From Ectopseudomonas chengduensis (GTDB lineage: Bacteria; Pseudomonadota; Gammaproteobacteria; Pseudomonadales; Pseudomonadaceae): a DNA stretch of 64,000 nt. The notes beneath the pieces were generated by a model that saw only the letters and a list, made by a program, of their open reading frames with translations, was not told the DNA's origin and made no database searches. The stretch is taken from NCBI RefSeq assembly GCF_015712065.1, contig NZ_JACFYZ010000012.1, positions 78,916-142,915 of the forward strand. The letters run 5' to 3'. Both the position numbers and the translations under genes were made by a program. Positions within the stretch are counted from its first letter, which is position 1. Each line of letters starts with the position of its first letter. Of the stretch, positions 36,580 to 46,179 are shown in pieces.

Positions 36580-37986
36580 ATGACTGAAGCCGCCCTCGCC
36601 GCCAACGCCACTGCGCAAGCCCCCGCCGTGATCGTGCAACTGCTGGAGAAACTCGCCGTACCCTATCAGGTACGCGCGGAGCGCCCGGGTCAGCCAAGCG
36701 AGGCGCGCCTGCAGGCCGTGCTGGTGGACGATGCCATCGGTGCCCTGCTGGTGCTCTATCCGCGTAGCCAAATGCTCGATCTGTCGCGCCTGGCCGAACT
36801 GACTGGGCGCCAGCTCACGGCGGTCAAGCCGGAACGCCTGGAGCGCATGCTCGGCAAGCACAATCTGGCCGCACTGCCCGGTTTGCCGCCGCTGACCAGT
36901 TCGCCCTGCCTCTACGAAGAACGCCTGCTGCAGGTGCCCAGTCTGCTGATCGAGTCCGGCCAGCCTGGTGTGTTGCTGGAAATCCCCACCGAAGCCTTCA
37001 AGGCGCTGCTGAGCAAGGCCAGCGCGGCGCGTTTCGGTGAGCCGGTCAGCGCGATCAAACCAAACCTCGATCGCCCCCATGATGACCGCGCGGAAATCAC
37101 CCAAGCCGTGCAGGCTTTTACCGCACGGCGCATCCAGCAGCGCCTGGAAGAAACCATCGAGATTCCGCCGCTACCGGAAACCGCGCAGAAGATCATCAAG
37201 CTGCGCGTTGACCCCAATGCCACGGTGGACGACATCACCGGCGTGGTCGAAACCGACCCGGCACTGGCGGCACAGGTGGTCAGCTGGGCCGCCTCGCCCT
37301 ACTACGCCGCGCCCGGCAAGATTCGCTCGGTGGAAGATGCCATCGTCCGCGTGCTGGGCTTCGACCTGGTGATCAACCTGGCTCTCGGCCTGGCGCTGGG
37401 CAAGACTCTGAGCCTGCCCAAGGATCAGCCGCAGCACGCCACCCCTTACTGGCAGCAAGCGATCTATACCGCTGCAGTGATTGAGGGCCTGACCCGCGCC
37501 ATGCCGCGCGCACAGCGCCCGGAAGCCGGCCTGACCTACCTGGCCGGTCTGCTGCACAACTTCGGTTACCTGGTCCTGGCGCACGTGTTTCCACCGCACT
37601 TCTCGTTGATCTGCCGTCACCTGGAGGTCAACCCGCACCTGCCTGCCGGGCATATCGAGCAGCACCTGCTGGGCATCACCCGCGAGCAGATCGGTGCCTG
37701 GCTGATGCGCCACTGGGATATGCCGGAAGAGCTGTCCAGCGCTCTGCGCTTTCAGCACGATCCGTCCTACGCCGGCGACAGCGCGGCCTTCCCCAATCTG
37801 GTGTGCCTGGCCGTCAGCCTGCTGCGCAACCGGGGTATCGGTGCCGGGCCGCAGAACGAGATTCCTGATGAGCTGTTCGACGCCCTGGGGCTGACCCGGG
37901 AAAAAGCCGAGGACGCGGTGAGCAAGGTGCTGAGCGCCGAGGTCGCCTTGCGTGAACTGGCAGCGCAGTTCCAGCAGCCGCACTGA
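36580..37986 (+). CDS. YbaK-like and HDOD domain signalling protein
   Basis: 468 residues. The N-terminal 160 residues resemble the YbaK/aminoacyl-tRNA editing fold (AVIVQLLEKLAVPYQV, then a Leu-rich LSRLAELTGRQLTAVKPERL); the C-terminal 270 form an HDOD domain (IEIPPLPETAQKIIKLRVDPNA, LLHNFGYLVLAHVFPPH). The HDOD part lacks the paired HD residues needed for hydrolysis, so a signalling or protein-binding role is likely. The ATG at 36580 was chosen for conservation; no strong ribosome site is visible. A gene of this type follows recG in P. aeruginosa. A CRP/Vfr-like site lies upstream. Confidence 0.85.
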   Translation: MTEAALAANATAQAPAVIVQLLEKLAVPYQVRAERPGQPSEARLQAVLVDDAIGALLVLYPRSQMLDLSRLAELTGRQLTAVKPERLERMLGKHNLAALPGLPPLTSSPCLYEERLLQVPSLLIESGQPGVLLEIPTEAFKALLSKASAARFGEPVSAIKPNLDRPHDDRAEITQAVQAFTARRIQQRLEETIEIPPLPETAQKIIKLRVDPNATVDDITGVVETDPALAAQVVSWAASPYYAAPGKIRSVEDAIVRVLGFDLVINLALGLALGKTLSLPKDQPQHATPYWQQAIYTAAVIEGLTRAMPRAQRPEAGLTYLAGLLHNFGYLVLAHVFPPHFSLICRHLEVNPHLPAGHIEQHLLGITREQIGAWLMRHWDMPEELSSALRFQHDPSYAGDSAAFPNLVCLAVSLLRNRGIGAGPQNEIPDELFDALGLTREKAEDAVSKVLSAEVALRELAAQFQQPH

Positions 37987-38022
37987 GCGGCTGCAGCTCA
38001 GGTTCCCACACCCTGCCCCTTA

Positions 38023-38059
38023 GGCCTTGCCTGCCGTCTGGCGCAGTTGCTCGCGAGCG
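38023..38059. repeat. Partial duplicate of the 3' end of the neighbouring gene
   Basis: GGCCTTGCCTGCC...CTGGCGCAGTTG here closely matches the last 35 bases of the gene ending at 38093. In the duplicate a different frame reads REQLRQTAGKA and stop, against REQLRQVAGKP in the gene. Confidence 0.7.
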
Positions 38060-38092
38060 GTAGGCTGTTCGCGGCCGGCGTTCCGGGCCGCG

Positions 38093-38845
38093 CTATGGCT
38101 TGCCTGCCACCTGGCGCAGTTGTTCACGACGTTCAGAGAATAGCTGCGGCACCACTTCCAGGCTGATGGCAAGCAGCTGGCTGACGCTGGGATGCTCGTA
38201 GAGTGCCGCATACTCGGCGAGCTGATCGCTGGGCATCTGCCGGTAGGCATAGAACATGAAGCTTTCCACCGCCAGCTCGCTGGATTGGCGAATGGCGTTT
38301 GCTTGCGTCTGCGTCTGCGCCTGCAGTTCGGCTTCGCTGAGGTTCTCGCCCCGCGCCCTTAACGCCAGCAATGCCTGGGTCTTGCCGACTTCGTAACGTA
38401 GCAGGCTGGCCAGTTCAGTGGTACGCGCGGCAGCGTCGAGACGCTTGACCAACTCCAGACGCGCACCTCGTGGCGGCTGCTCCTGCAGGCGCTGGCGGTA
38501 TTCAGCCAAACCTTCGGGTTGCTCACCGACGGCGCGCTCGGCAGCGGTGAAACGCTGCGCCAACGGGCTATCGAGACGCTCACGGGCCTGCTCGCCCTGC
38601 GCCGCATCGAAGCGGGCAGCGACGCGCTGGGCCAGGTCCAGACAAAAGGCTTCGCCAGCGAAAAGCTGGGCGAGGCGCTTCTGTTCGGTTTCATCCTGGC
38701 CACGCTGCACCAACGGCGCGCTCTGTTCGCACAGCAGATGGATACCGGCGAGCTCGAACAGCGGCAACAAGGCCTTGGCAGACGCTGGCTCGGCTCGTGC
38801 AGTGGTGGCGGCCAGCAATAGCAGGGGTAACAGGAAAAGACGCAT
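38093..38845 (-). CDS. Hypothetical exported protein
   Basis: 250 residues, start at 38845 with GGAAAG upstream. Signal peptide with predicted cleavage after ARA. The mature protein is strongly helical and Leu/Glu/Gln-rich, with SELAVESFMFYAYRQMPSDQL and EYAALYEHPSVSQLLAI near the C terminus, reminiscent of DUF2059-type periplasmic proteins. Cys residues at about 44 and 73 could form a disulfide. I cannot assign a function. Its last codons are partly duplicated just downstream. Confidence 0.75.
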   Translation of the reverse strand: MRLFLLPLLLLAATTARAEPASAKALLPLFELAGIHLLCEQSAPLVQRGQDETEQKRLAQLFAGEAFCLDLAQRVAARFDAAQGEQARERLDSPLAQRFTAAERAVGEQPEGLAEYRQRLQEQPPRGARLELVKRLDAAARTTELASLLRYEVGKTQALLALRARGENLSEAELQAQTQTQANAIRQSSELAVESFMFYAYRQMPSDQLAEYAALYEHPSVSQLLAISLEVVPQLFSERREQLRQVAGKP

Positions 38846-38956
38846 GGTCGGGCTTTCCACAGGGACGTGCCTGGCAGCCTAACCAAAGCGCGGCGTCGCG
38901 GCCAGCCGCGACGCCTATCGGAAGCCAACCAGATAAGGTTGCCAACGTGGTCTTTC

Positions 38957-39029
38957 GTAGGAGCCCCGCCCCGGGGCGAAGCGTTTTCGAGGGCGCACCG
39001 CCTAATTCGCGGCGGAGCGCCGCTCCTAC
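38957..39029. repeat. Intergenic inverted repeat bounded by GTAGGAGC / GCTCCTAC
   Basis: The ends GTAGGAGC and GCTCCTAC are inverted, enclosing CCCCGCCCCGGGGC and GGCGGAGCGCC. A half copy (GTAGGAGC...GCTCGCGAAGC) is at 63641-63666. This form is widespread between Pseudomonas genes. Confidence 0.65.
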
Positions 39030-39070
39030 AATTTCGATGCGTCGACGCCTAACTGACAGGCATCAGCCGA

Positions 39071-39466
39071 TCAAGCGGCCTTTTTGGCCTCCCCGGCCTT
39101 CTTCTTCGGCATCAGGTACTTGGTCAGCCCCTGGAACCACATGACCAGCGCCGGGTTGCCCTGGATCTGGATGTCCTTGTTCTGGATGCCCTGCATGAAG
39201 GCCAGCTGCTTGTTCTTCGCGGTCATGGTTTCGAAGCCGTAGGCGGCATCCTTGAAGCCGATGGCGAAGGCCGGATCCGGGGCGGCGCCGCGCTTGCTGG
39301 TCACGCGCTGACCGGCCACGGTGAAGTGGCGTGCGACCTTGCCGTCCAGCGTGTGCAACTGGAACACCATATCGCGACCTTCGAGCTGCTGGCGGAACGC
39401 CGGGTTTTCACGACTGGCCTTGGCCATCAGGCGGCCCAGCATCCACAGGAGAAAACGGAATTTCAT
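39071..39466 (-). CDS. SCP2-like sterol carrier domain protein
   Basis: 131 residues, a single SCP2 domain (MVFQLHTLDGKVARHFTVAG, DPAFAIGFKDAAYGFETM, FMQGIQNKDIQIQGNPALVMW) with a Lys/Ala-rich tail. Start at 39466, preceded by GAGG nine bases away. In bacteria these small proteins are thought to bind hydrophobic ligands; the ligand is unknown. It occupies the place between the recG/HDOD region and the HU gene, as in P. aeruginosa. Confidence 0.82.
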   Translation of the reverse strand: MKFRFLLWMLGRLMAKASRENPAFRQQLEGRDMVFQLHTLDGKVARHFTVAGQRVTSKRGAAPDPAFAIGFKDAAYGFETMTAKNKQLAFMQGIQNKDIQIQGNPALVMWFQGLTKYLMPKKKAGEAKKAA

Positions 39467-39616
39467 GCACAAGGCCTCGTGATCGAAGATGATGGCCGCG
39501 CATTGTAGTGCTTTTCTTGCAGGACTACAGCCTGTCTAAAGCATGGCTGTATCAGCGAATGTCGCAGCATGGCTGCGCAGGGGGAACCCGGAGCCGAACG
39601 GCTCCGGGTAACGGGC

Positions 39617-39889
39617 TCAGTTGACCGCGTCTTTCAGGGACTTGCCCGGTTTGAAAGCGACGGTGTTGCTGGCCTTGATCTTCACCGGCTGACCGGTTTG
39701 TGGGTTCTTACCAGTACGGGCGCCACGGTGGCGTTGGACGAAAGTCCCGAAGCCAACCAGGGTCACACTGTCCTTGCGGTTCAGTGCACCGGTGATTTCT
39801 TCCAGTACGGCGTTGAGTACACGATTGGCCTGATCCTTGGTCAGATCAGCCTTTTCGGCGATGGCGGCGGCGAGTTCCGGTTTACGCAT
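39617..39889 (-). CDS. hupA: DNA-binding protein HU, alpha type
   Basis: 90 residues, canonical HU length. MRKPELAAAIAEKADLTKDQ opens the dimerisation helices; GFGTFVQRHRGARTGKNPQTG is the beta-arm with the minor-groove proline, and FKPGKSLKDAVN ends it. Binds and bends DNA as a dimer. AGAGG precedes the ATG. A GC-rich hairpin (CCGGAGCC-GAAC-GGCTCCGG) follows the stop on the minus strand. Confidence 0.95.
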   Translation of the reverse strand: MRKPELAAAIAEKADLTKDQANRVLNAVLEEITGALNRKDSVTLVGFGTFVQRHRGARTGKNPQTGQPVKIKASNTVAFKPGKSLKDAVN

Positions 39890-40077
39890 AGATGCCTCTT
39901 TGACGGTTTTTTGTTGTTGTGTCCGTGCTGTCCTTCCAGAACAGCGCCCAAGGCGCCGCAACAGCTCTGCGCTGCGGCAGACCCTTGGGAGAATGGCATG
40001 CCGCATCGCACTGCGCCAGTCTCGCCCGCCACTTTAACCAGGCAATTTCGTGGCGTATCCGACAGAACAGCAGGCAA

Positions 40078-41226
40078 TCACGCCAGCAGTGCCGGTAGCT
40101 CCTTGTTCAGTGCCAGTTTCTCCTGCACGGCGGCGCCGGTCAGCGCATAACCGAGCAGTGCTCCGGAAGCCTCGCGGCAGAGCGCCTTGATGTCGCTGCC
40201 GCTGCCTTCGACCATCCATTCGCCCTGGCTGCCACGCGGTGGCGGCGAGACCACCAGCGGGCATACCGGCGTCTTTACCGTCACCGGCATCGGCCCATAG
40301 CTGACCACCGTCGGCTCACCAGCCAGGGTCTTGGCCAGCGCCCGGGCACAGGCCATCAGCGGCATGACGTAGAGCAGGTTGAGGCCGTCGACCTCGGCGC
40401 AGTCGCCCAGGGCGTAGATATTGGCGTGCGAGGTGCGCAACTGGCGGTCGACCATCACGCCACGGTTGATGTCGAGACCGGCTGCCGCAGCGAGCGCGGT
40501 GCGTGGGCGCAGGCCGACTGCGGAGACCACCGCGTCGCACGCAATCAGGCGGCCATCAGACAGCGTCGCCTGCAGCGCCTCACCCTGACGGTCGAGACTG
40601 GCCAGCACCGGGCCGAGATGAAAACGTACGCCCAGACCTTCCAGGCCGGCTTGTACGGCAGAGGCCGCTGCCGGATGCAGCAGGCCCGGCATCACCTGCT
40701 CACAGGGCGCCAGCAGCTCTACCTCATAGCCGCCAGCACTGAGGTCGTTGGCGAACTCGCAACCAATCAGCCCGGCGCCGAGGATCAATACCCGACGTTT
40801 GCCAGCCACGGCGCTGCGAAAGCGCGCGTAGTCTTCCAGGTCATTGATCGGGAACACCGCGTCCCGGGCATCGCCTTCCACCGGCACACGAATCGGCTCG
40901 GCGCCCCAGGCCAGTACCAGGTCGCGGTATGGCACGGCTTCCTCACCGATCCACAAGCGCTTGTGACCAGGGTCGATTCCGGTGATGCGGGTATGGGTGC
41001 GGATCTCCGCATTGAGCTGCTCTGCCATGGCGCCGGTTTCGGCCATGGCCAGGCCGTCGGCATCCTTGTTCTTGCCAAAGCCGGTGGACAGCATCGGCTT
41101 GGAATAGGAGCGGCCGTCGTCAGCGGTGATCAGCAGCAGAGGCGTCTGGGTGTCGAGCTTGCGCCATTCCTTGGCCAGGTTGTAGCCGGCCAGGCCGGTG
41201 CCGACGATGACGACTGGTGCACTCAT
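40078..41226 (-). CDS. rubB: Rubredoxin-NAD(+) reductase
   Basis: 382 residues. FAD motif IVGTGLAGYNLAKEWRK, the NAD motif LILGAGLIGCEFANDLSAGG, and IYALGDCAEVDG near 285 define a rubredoxin/ferredoxin reductase (AlkT-RubB type) that passes electrons from NADH to rubredoxin. A C-terminal rubredoxin-reductase domain follows. Start MSAPVVIVG at 41226. In P. aeruginosa rubA2-rubA1 sit immediately upstream; here the 190-bp gap has no rubredoxin and an outer-membrane protein gene follows instead, so the rubredoxins must be elsewhere. Confidence 0.9.
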   Translation of the reverse strand: MSAPVVIVGTGLAGYNLAKEWRKLDTQTPLLLITADDGRSYSKPMLSTGFGKNKDADGLAMAETGAMAEQLNAEIRTHTRITGIDPGHKRLWIGEEAVPYRDLVLAWGAEPIRVPVEGDARDAVFPINDLEDYARFRSAVAGKRRVLILGAGLIGCEFANDLSAGGYEVELLAPCEQVMPGLLHPAAASAVQAGLEGLGVRFHLGPVLASLDRQGEALQATLSDGRLIACDAVVSAVGLRPRTALAAAAGLDINRGVMVDRQLRTSHANIYALGDCAEVDGLNLLYVMPLMACARALAKTLAGEPTVVSYGPMPVTVKTPVCPLVVSPPPRGSQGEWMVEGSGSDIKALCREASGALLGYALTGAAVQEKLALNKELPALLA

Positions 41227-41387
41227 GCGCTCTTTCCTCACAATAAAAACGACGCGACGACCCACCGGCCGCCTCCCGAGATGGCGGGATCACACCCTAC
41301 TGGATCGGGCAAGCGCTGGCCAGATTGAGGTTCAGTCAGCCATTCGCAGATTGGGGGGGGAAAGATGCAAGGCGGGAATCAGAGTAG

Positions 41388-41412
41388 ACCGCCTGGCAGG
41401 CAGGCGGTCTGG
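41388..41412 (-). terminator. Hairpin after the outer-membrane protein gene
   Basis: AGACCGCCTG and CAGGCGGTCT form a ten-base-pair stem just past the stop on the minus strand. The following sequence is not T-rich. Confidence 0.45.
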
Positions 41413-41419
41413 GAGGCGC

Positions 41420-42175
41420 TTAGAACGCCAGGCCTACGCGCAGGCCGACTTGCTCCTGCTTGAGCTTGCTGCGCTCGGCGATGGCGCTGTTGCTGTCGAG
41501 TTCATAGCGGGTCTGGGTGTAGTACAGGCTGGTGCTGATCGGCAGGTTGTTGATGCCCTTGTTCCACAGCACGGTCAGCTCGCCGTACGGATTGACCTTG
41601 TCCTTGAGGTCCACGGAATCACTGTCGCCATCGACCTTCAGGCGCGCTTCGGAATTGATGGAATAGCGCGCACCCACTTCCAAGCGCAGGGTGTAGTCCG
41701 GCGTCAGGTAGTTGTAGCCGAGGCCGGCCTTGGCGAAGGGCGACTTGCTGGTCAGCTTGACGTTGCTGTCGAGCGGGCCGACGTCGTCCTGTTCGATGCG
41801 ACCCCAGTCGTAACCACCACCGACGATCACGTCGACATAATTATTGGTGCTCAGTGCGGCGCGCAGGCCGAGGTCGATATCGGCACGCGCGGACTTGTAT
41901 TCCACATCGTCCTTGTCACGGTATTGGCCTTCGATCCCCGCTTGATAGATGAAGCCCTCCTGCCCGGTCAGCTTGTTACCGAAGTGGTAGAACAGGCCGC
42001 CCTGATTGAGGCGCTCCTTGTCGCTTTCATCGTCCACGGTGAGCTTGTACTGGTTATGCGAAGCGATGACACCGAAGGTCGAGATGGGGTCGGTGACCGA
42101 GTCTGCATAGGCCTGCGAGGCGCCCGCCAGGCACAGGGCGAGTGTTGCTTTGGGGGTTATGCTGGACAGCTGCAT
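41420..42175 (-). CDS. Outer-membrane beta-barrel protein of unknown family
   Basis: 251 residues. Signal peptide cleaved after AYA-DS. The mature chain alternates hydrophobic and polar residues in about ten strands, with aromatic girdles (GLGYNYLTPDYTLRLEVGAR) and acidic loops, and ends in GLRVGLAF, the terminal Phe typical of BAM-inserted porins. I do not recognise a named family; it looks like the small pore or OmpW-sized barrels. Monocistronic, with a hairpin after the stop. Confidence 0.7.
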   Translation of the reverse strand: MQLSSITPKATLALCLAGASQAYADSVTDPISTFGVIASHNQYKLTVDDESDKERLNQGGLFYHFGNKLTGQEGFIYQAGIEGQYRDKDDVEYKSARADIDLGLRAALSTNNYVDVIVGGGYDWGRIEQDDVGPLDSNVKLTSKSPFAKAGLGYNYLTPDYTLRLEVGARYSINSEARLKVDGDSDSVDLKDKVNPYGELTVLWNKGINNLPISTSLYYTQTRYELDSNSAIAERSKLKQEQVGLRVGLAF

Positions 42176-42425
42176 GACGATTTCCTTGGCAATGAGTGGA
42201 TAACGCCGCTCACCGGGAGGTGGGACGCAAGTACCTAGACTGCCTCTGCCAGGAGGGATTCGACTAAACCGACGAACGGCAATAACCCTTGCCGCACAAG
42301 GGTTTGCGGGGGTTTACCAGGAGCGAAGCTGACCGATCGATCATAAGCGAAACGCTGACCTCGACACAGGCCAGAGGACATGCGGTCTGAGCGGATAGCG
42401 AGCACCCGGCCAGACGCCGGAGAGA

Positions 42426-43766
42426 TCAATCCAGTTTGACCACTTTGGCCAGGACCACCTTGGGCCCCTTCATCTTCTTGACGATGATGCGCAGGCCATC
42501 GGTTTCCAGCACCTCCTCTTCGTCAGGCATGCGCTTGAGGGTCTCGTAGATCAACCCGGCCAACGTCTCGGCCTCGATATGGTCGAGGTCGACACCGAGC
42601 AGGCGCTCGACCTTGGCCAGCGGCGTGTCGCCGCGCACCAGCAGCTTGCCCGGCTGGTAGGCGAGGATGCCGCGCTCGGCCTTGCGGTGTTCGTCCTGAA
42701 TATCGCCGACCAGTGCTTCGAGCACGTCTTCCATGGTCAGGTAGCCGATCACCTTGCCGTCGGCCTCCTCGACCAGGGCGAAGTGCGCGCCGCCCTGGCG
42801 GAACTGCTCGAGCAACTGCGACAGCGGCATGTGCCGGCTGACGCGCTCCAGCGGGTGCATCAGATCCGCCAGCTTGAGCGCTGACGGCAGCATCTCCAGC
42901 AGCGACAGGTGCAGCAGCAGGTCCTTGATATGCAGCACGCCGACGAACTCGCCCTTGCTCTCGTCGAAGATCGGGTAGCGGCTGTACTTGTGGCGGCGGA
43001 AGGTGGTGAACACCTGATCGAGGCTGGCGTTGAGTTCCAGGAAGACCAGGTCCTCGCGAGAGTTGGCCCAGTCCACCACCTCCAGCTCGCCCAGCTCGAC
43101 CGCCGACGCCAGCACCCGCAGGTCCTGGTCGTTGTCGCTGGTGGCACGGCTGGAATGCAGGATCAGCTTGAGCTCGTCGCGGCTGTAGTGATGCTCGTGG
43201 TGCGGCCCCGGTTCGCCTTGCCCGGCAATACGCAGGATGGCGTTGGCACTGGCGTTGAGCACGAAGATCGCCGGGTACATCAGCCAGTAGAAGGCGTACA
43301 GCGGCGCTGCCGTCCACAGCGACAACAGTTCCGGTTTACGAATCGCCCAGGACTTGGGCGCCAGCTCGCCGATGACGATGTGCAGGTAGGAAATGATCGA
43401 GAACGCAGTGAAGAAAGCGATACCGTGAATCAGCTTGGGTGACTCCACGCCAACCGCCACCAGCAGCGGCGTCAGCAGCTCGGCGAAGGCTGGCTCACCG
43501 ACCCAGCCAAGTCCCAGCGAAGCCAGGGTGATGCCCAGCTGACAAGCCGAGAGGTAGGCGTCCATCTGGTTGTGCACGGTGCGCAGAATATGCCCGCGCC
43601 AGCCGTGGGCCTCGGCCAGGGCATCGACCTTGGTCGCGCGCAGGCGCACGATGGCGAACTCCGCGGCGACGAAGAAGCCGTTGAGCAGGACCAGAAACAG
43701 GGCGAACAGCATGAGGCCGAAATCGGCGAAGTAATCGGGAGCAGGAAGACTCGTGGAGGGGTCCAT
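42426..43766 (-). CDS. CNNM/HlyC-CorC family membrane protein with CBS pair
   Basis: 446 residues. N-terminal DUF21/CNNM transmembrane domain (about 10-190, with FFVAAEFAIVRLRATKV and SACQLGITLASLGLGWVGEPA), a tandem CBS pair (about 220-340) and a C-terminal CorC_HlyC domain (about 360-440). Such proteins are linked to magnesium or other divalent cation transport and osmotic stress; the substrate here is unknown. It lies downstream of phoR on the same strand with a 62-bp gap, an order also seen in P. aeruginosa, so it may share phosphate-linked transcription. Confidence 0.88.
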   Translation of the reverse strand: MDPSTSLPAPDYFADFGLMLFALFLVLLNGFFVAAEFAIVRLRATKVDALAEAHGWRGHILRTVHNQMDAYLSACQLGITLASLGLGWVGEPAFAELLTPLLVAVGVESPKLIHGIAFFTAFSIISYLHIVIGELAPKSWAIRKPELLSLWTAAPLYAFYWLMYPAIFVLNASANAILRIAGQGEPGPHHEHHYSRDELKLILHSSRATSDNDQDLRVLASAVELGELEVVDWANSREDLVFLELNASLDQVFTTFRRHKYSRYPIFDESKGEFVGVLHIKDLLLHLSLLEMLPSALKLADLMHPLERVSRHMPLSQLLEQFRQGGAHFALVEEADGKVIGYLTMEDVLEALVGDIQDEHRKAERGILAYQPGKLLVRGDTPLAKVERLLGVDLDHIEAETLAGLIYETLKRMPDEEEVLETDGLRIIVKKMKGPKVVLAKVVKLD

Positions 43767-43828
43767 GAAGGTTCGGATTAGCCAAAGATAGCTAGAGGTT
43801 GGAGCTTCGCCGCGTCGAATGCAAGCAC

Positions 43829-45148
43829 TCAGCGCGCACGCTGCACCACCTGCGCCGGGGTGAAATGGCAGGTAAAGGTGCTGCCCTTGCCAGGAACGCT
43901 GCTGATCTCCAGATTGCCACGGTGACGCAGCAGCACATGCTTGACGATGGCCAGGCCCAGCCCGGTGCCACCGGTATTGCTGGCACGGCTCGAATCGACC
44001 CGGTAGAAGCGCTCGGTCAGGCGCGGCAAGTGCTTGGCCTCGATGCCCATACCGGTATCGCTGACCGACAGGTGTGCGCCCTTCTCGTCAGACCACCAGC
44101 GAATACGGATGTCGCCTCCGGCCGGGGTGTACTTCACCGCGTTGAACACCAGGTTGGAGAAGGCGCTGCGCAGCTCCGCCTCACTGCCCTTGAGCTTCAG
44201 ATGCGGATCGGCCTCCAGGCTGATGCGATGCTGTTGCTCACCAGACAATGCTTGGGCGTCGTTCTTGATCGACAGCAGCATCAGGTCGGCCGCCACCGGC
44301 TGGTTGTCCGACGGGTAATCGGTGGCTTCCAGCTTGGCCAACAGGAGCAGATCGTTGAGCAGGGTCTGCATGCGCGCGCCCTGTTGCTGCATCTGCTGCA
44401 ATGCGCGCAGCCAGCGCGGATTGACCGCCTCGACGTTGTCCAGAAGCGTCTCCAGATAGCCGGCAATCACCGTCAACGGCGTACGCAGCTCATGGGAGAC
44501 GTTGGCGACGAAGTCCTTGCGCATCTGTTCCAGCTGATGCAGACGGGTAACGTCACGCACCAGCAACAGATGCTCGCGATTGCCGTAGCGGGTGATATGG
44601 AACTGCAAGCGGCGGCGATCGTTGATCGGTGAAGGAATCTCCAGGGCATCGGCATAGTTGCCACGCTCGAAGTAATCTTTGAAACGCGGGTCGCGCACCA
44701 GGTTGGCCAACTGTTGACCACTGTCCTGCGGCGTCTTCAGGCCCAGCAGGGTCTCGGCTGCGCGGTTCCACCATTCCAAGTTGCCCTGGCTGTCGAGCAT
44801 CACCACGGCGTCCTTGAGGGCGGCAGTGGACTCCTGAACGCGGTCGATCACCGCCTGCAAGCGGCCACGCGCCTTCTGGTTACGGCGTTGCAGGTGGTAG
44901 ATGCTGTCGAACACCTCGCCCCACAGGCCGTAACCATCCGGCGGCGGCTCGTCGGGTTTGTGTTCGCGCAGCCACTTGTGCAGGCGCAGCAGCTGGCTGA
45001 GGGTCCAGCCCAGATGAATGGCCAGACCGCAGGCCAGCACCCAGGCATATTCACCGGTGATGAAACCGAGCAGCAGGCAGGCGCCAACCAGCAGCAACAG
45101 GCGGCGCACCACGGCGCCACGCCAGTCTTGATTCACGATGGAGCGCAT
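43829..45148 (-). CDS. phoR: Phosphate regulon sensor histidine kinase PhoR
   Basis: 439 residues. Two N-terminal membrane spans (about 15-50), a short PAS-type sensor (about 100-200) and the kinase: dimerisation box VSHELRTPLTVIAGYLE with the phospho-His, then N, G1 and G2 boxes (VFNAVKYTP, VSDTGMGIEAKHLP, GTGLGLAIVKHVL). It senses phosphate limitation through the Pst-PhoU complex and phosphorylates PhoB. Start ATG at 45148, 42 bp after the phoB stop. The pst-phoU genes are not in this window. Confidence 0.95.
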   Translation of the reverse strand: MRSIVNQDWRGAVVRRLLLLVGACLLLGFITGEYAWVLACGLAIHLGWTLSQLLRLHKWLREHKPDEPPPDGYGLWGEVFDSIYHLQRRNQKARGRLQAVIDRVQESTAALKDAVVMLDSQGNLEWWNRAAETLLGLKTPQDSGQQLANLVRDPRFKDYFERGNYADALEIPSPINDRRRLQFHITRYGNREHLLLVRDVTRLHQLEQMRKDFVANVSHELRTPLTVIAGYLETLLDNVEAVNPRWLRALQQMQQQGARMQTLLNDLLLLAKLEATDYPSDNQPVAADLMLLSIKNDAQALSGEQQHRISLEADPHLKLKGSEAELRSAFSNLVFNAVKYTPAGGDIRIRWWSDEKGAHLSVSDTGMGIEAKHLPRLTERFYRVDSSRASNTGGTGLGLAIVKHVLLRHRGNLEISSVPGKGSTFTCHFTPAQVVQRAR

Positions 45149-45190
45149 CCTTGTCAGAAGAACGTGGGCGCAGAAACACCGCGCTAGCGA

Positions 45191-45880
<690 letters not shown>

Positions 45881-46179
45881 GGTCCTGCCTCGGTTCGTTC
45901 AACTGTCTGCGCGCATTAGATAACGGAATTATTGCAGGTATGTGACACGGAGTTATCGACTGCCGCCATGGCCGCGAAAAACACCGAACATTTCCGCCGC
46001 GGGCCTCGTCTAAACTGTTTGAGGCTGCCGCCAATCCGGGGCGGCCTGGAGCCTGGCACAGGACCTCATAGGCACTTATGGGAGTTCGTGGCTCCTTCCG
46101 TCCTGTATCGCTGTGACCTCCAGTCTTGCTCCCAGCTGCCGCCAGGCTGTCGCTGTTCATTCCGAGGAGAGGCTAAAAA
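45881..46179. other. Divergent intergenic region between phoB and a YxxxD-repeat protein gene
   Basis: 299 bases. Holds the phoBR control region listed separately. No other supported gene; the right end supplies AGGAGAGG before the rightward start. Confidence 0.5.
45917..45948 (-). promoter_or_regulatory. Candidate pho box and -10 for phoBR
   Basis: On the minus strand GTGTCAC-ATAC-CTGCAAT (45931-45948) matches the pattern CTGTCAT-N4-CTGTCAT at five of seven in each half. TATCTA (45917-45922) lies eight bases downstream as a plausible -10. The box is about 50 bp from the phoB start. Confidence 0.45.
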
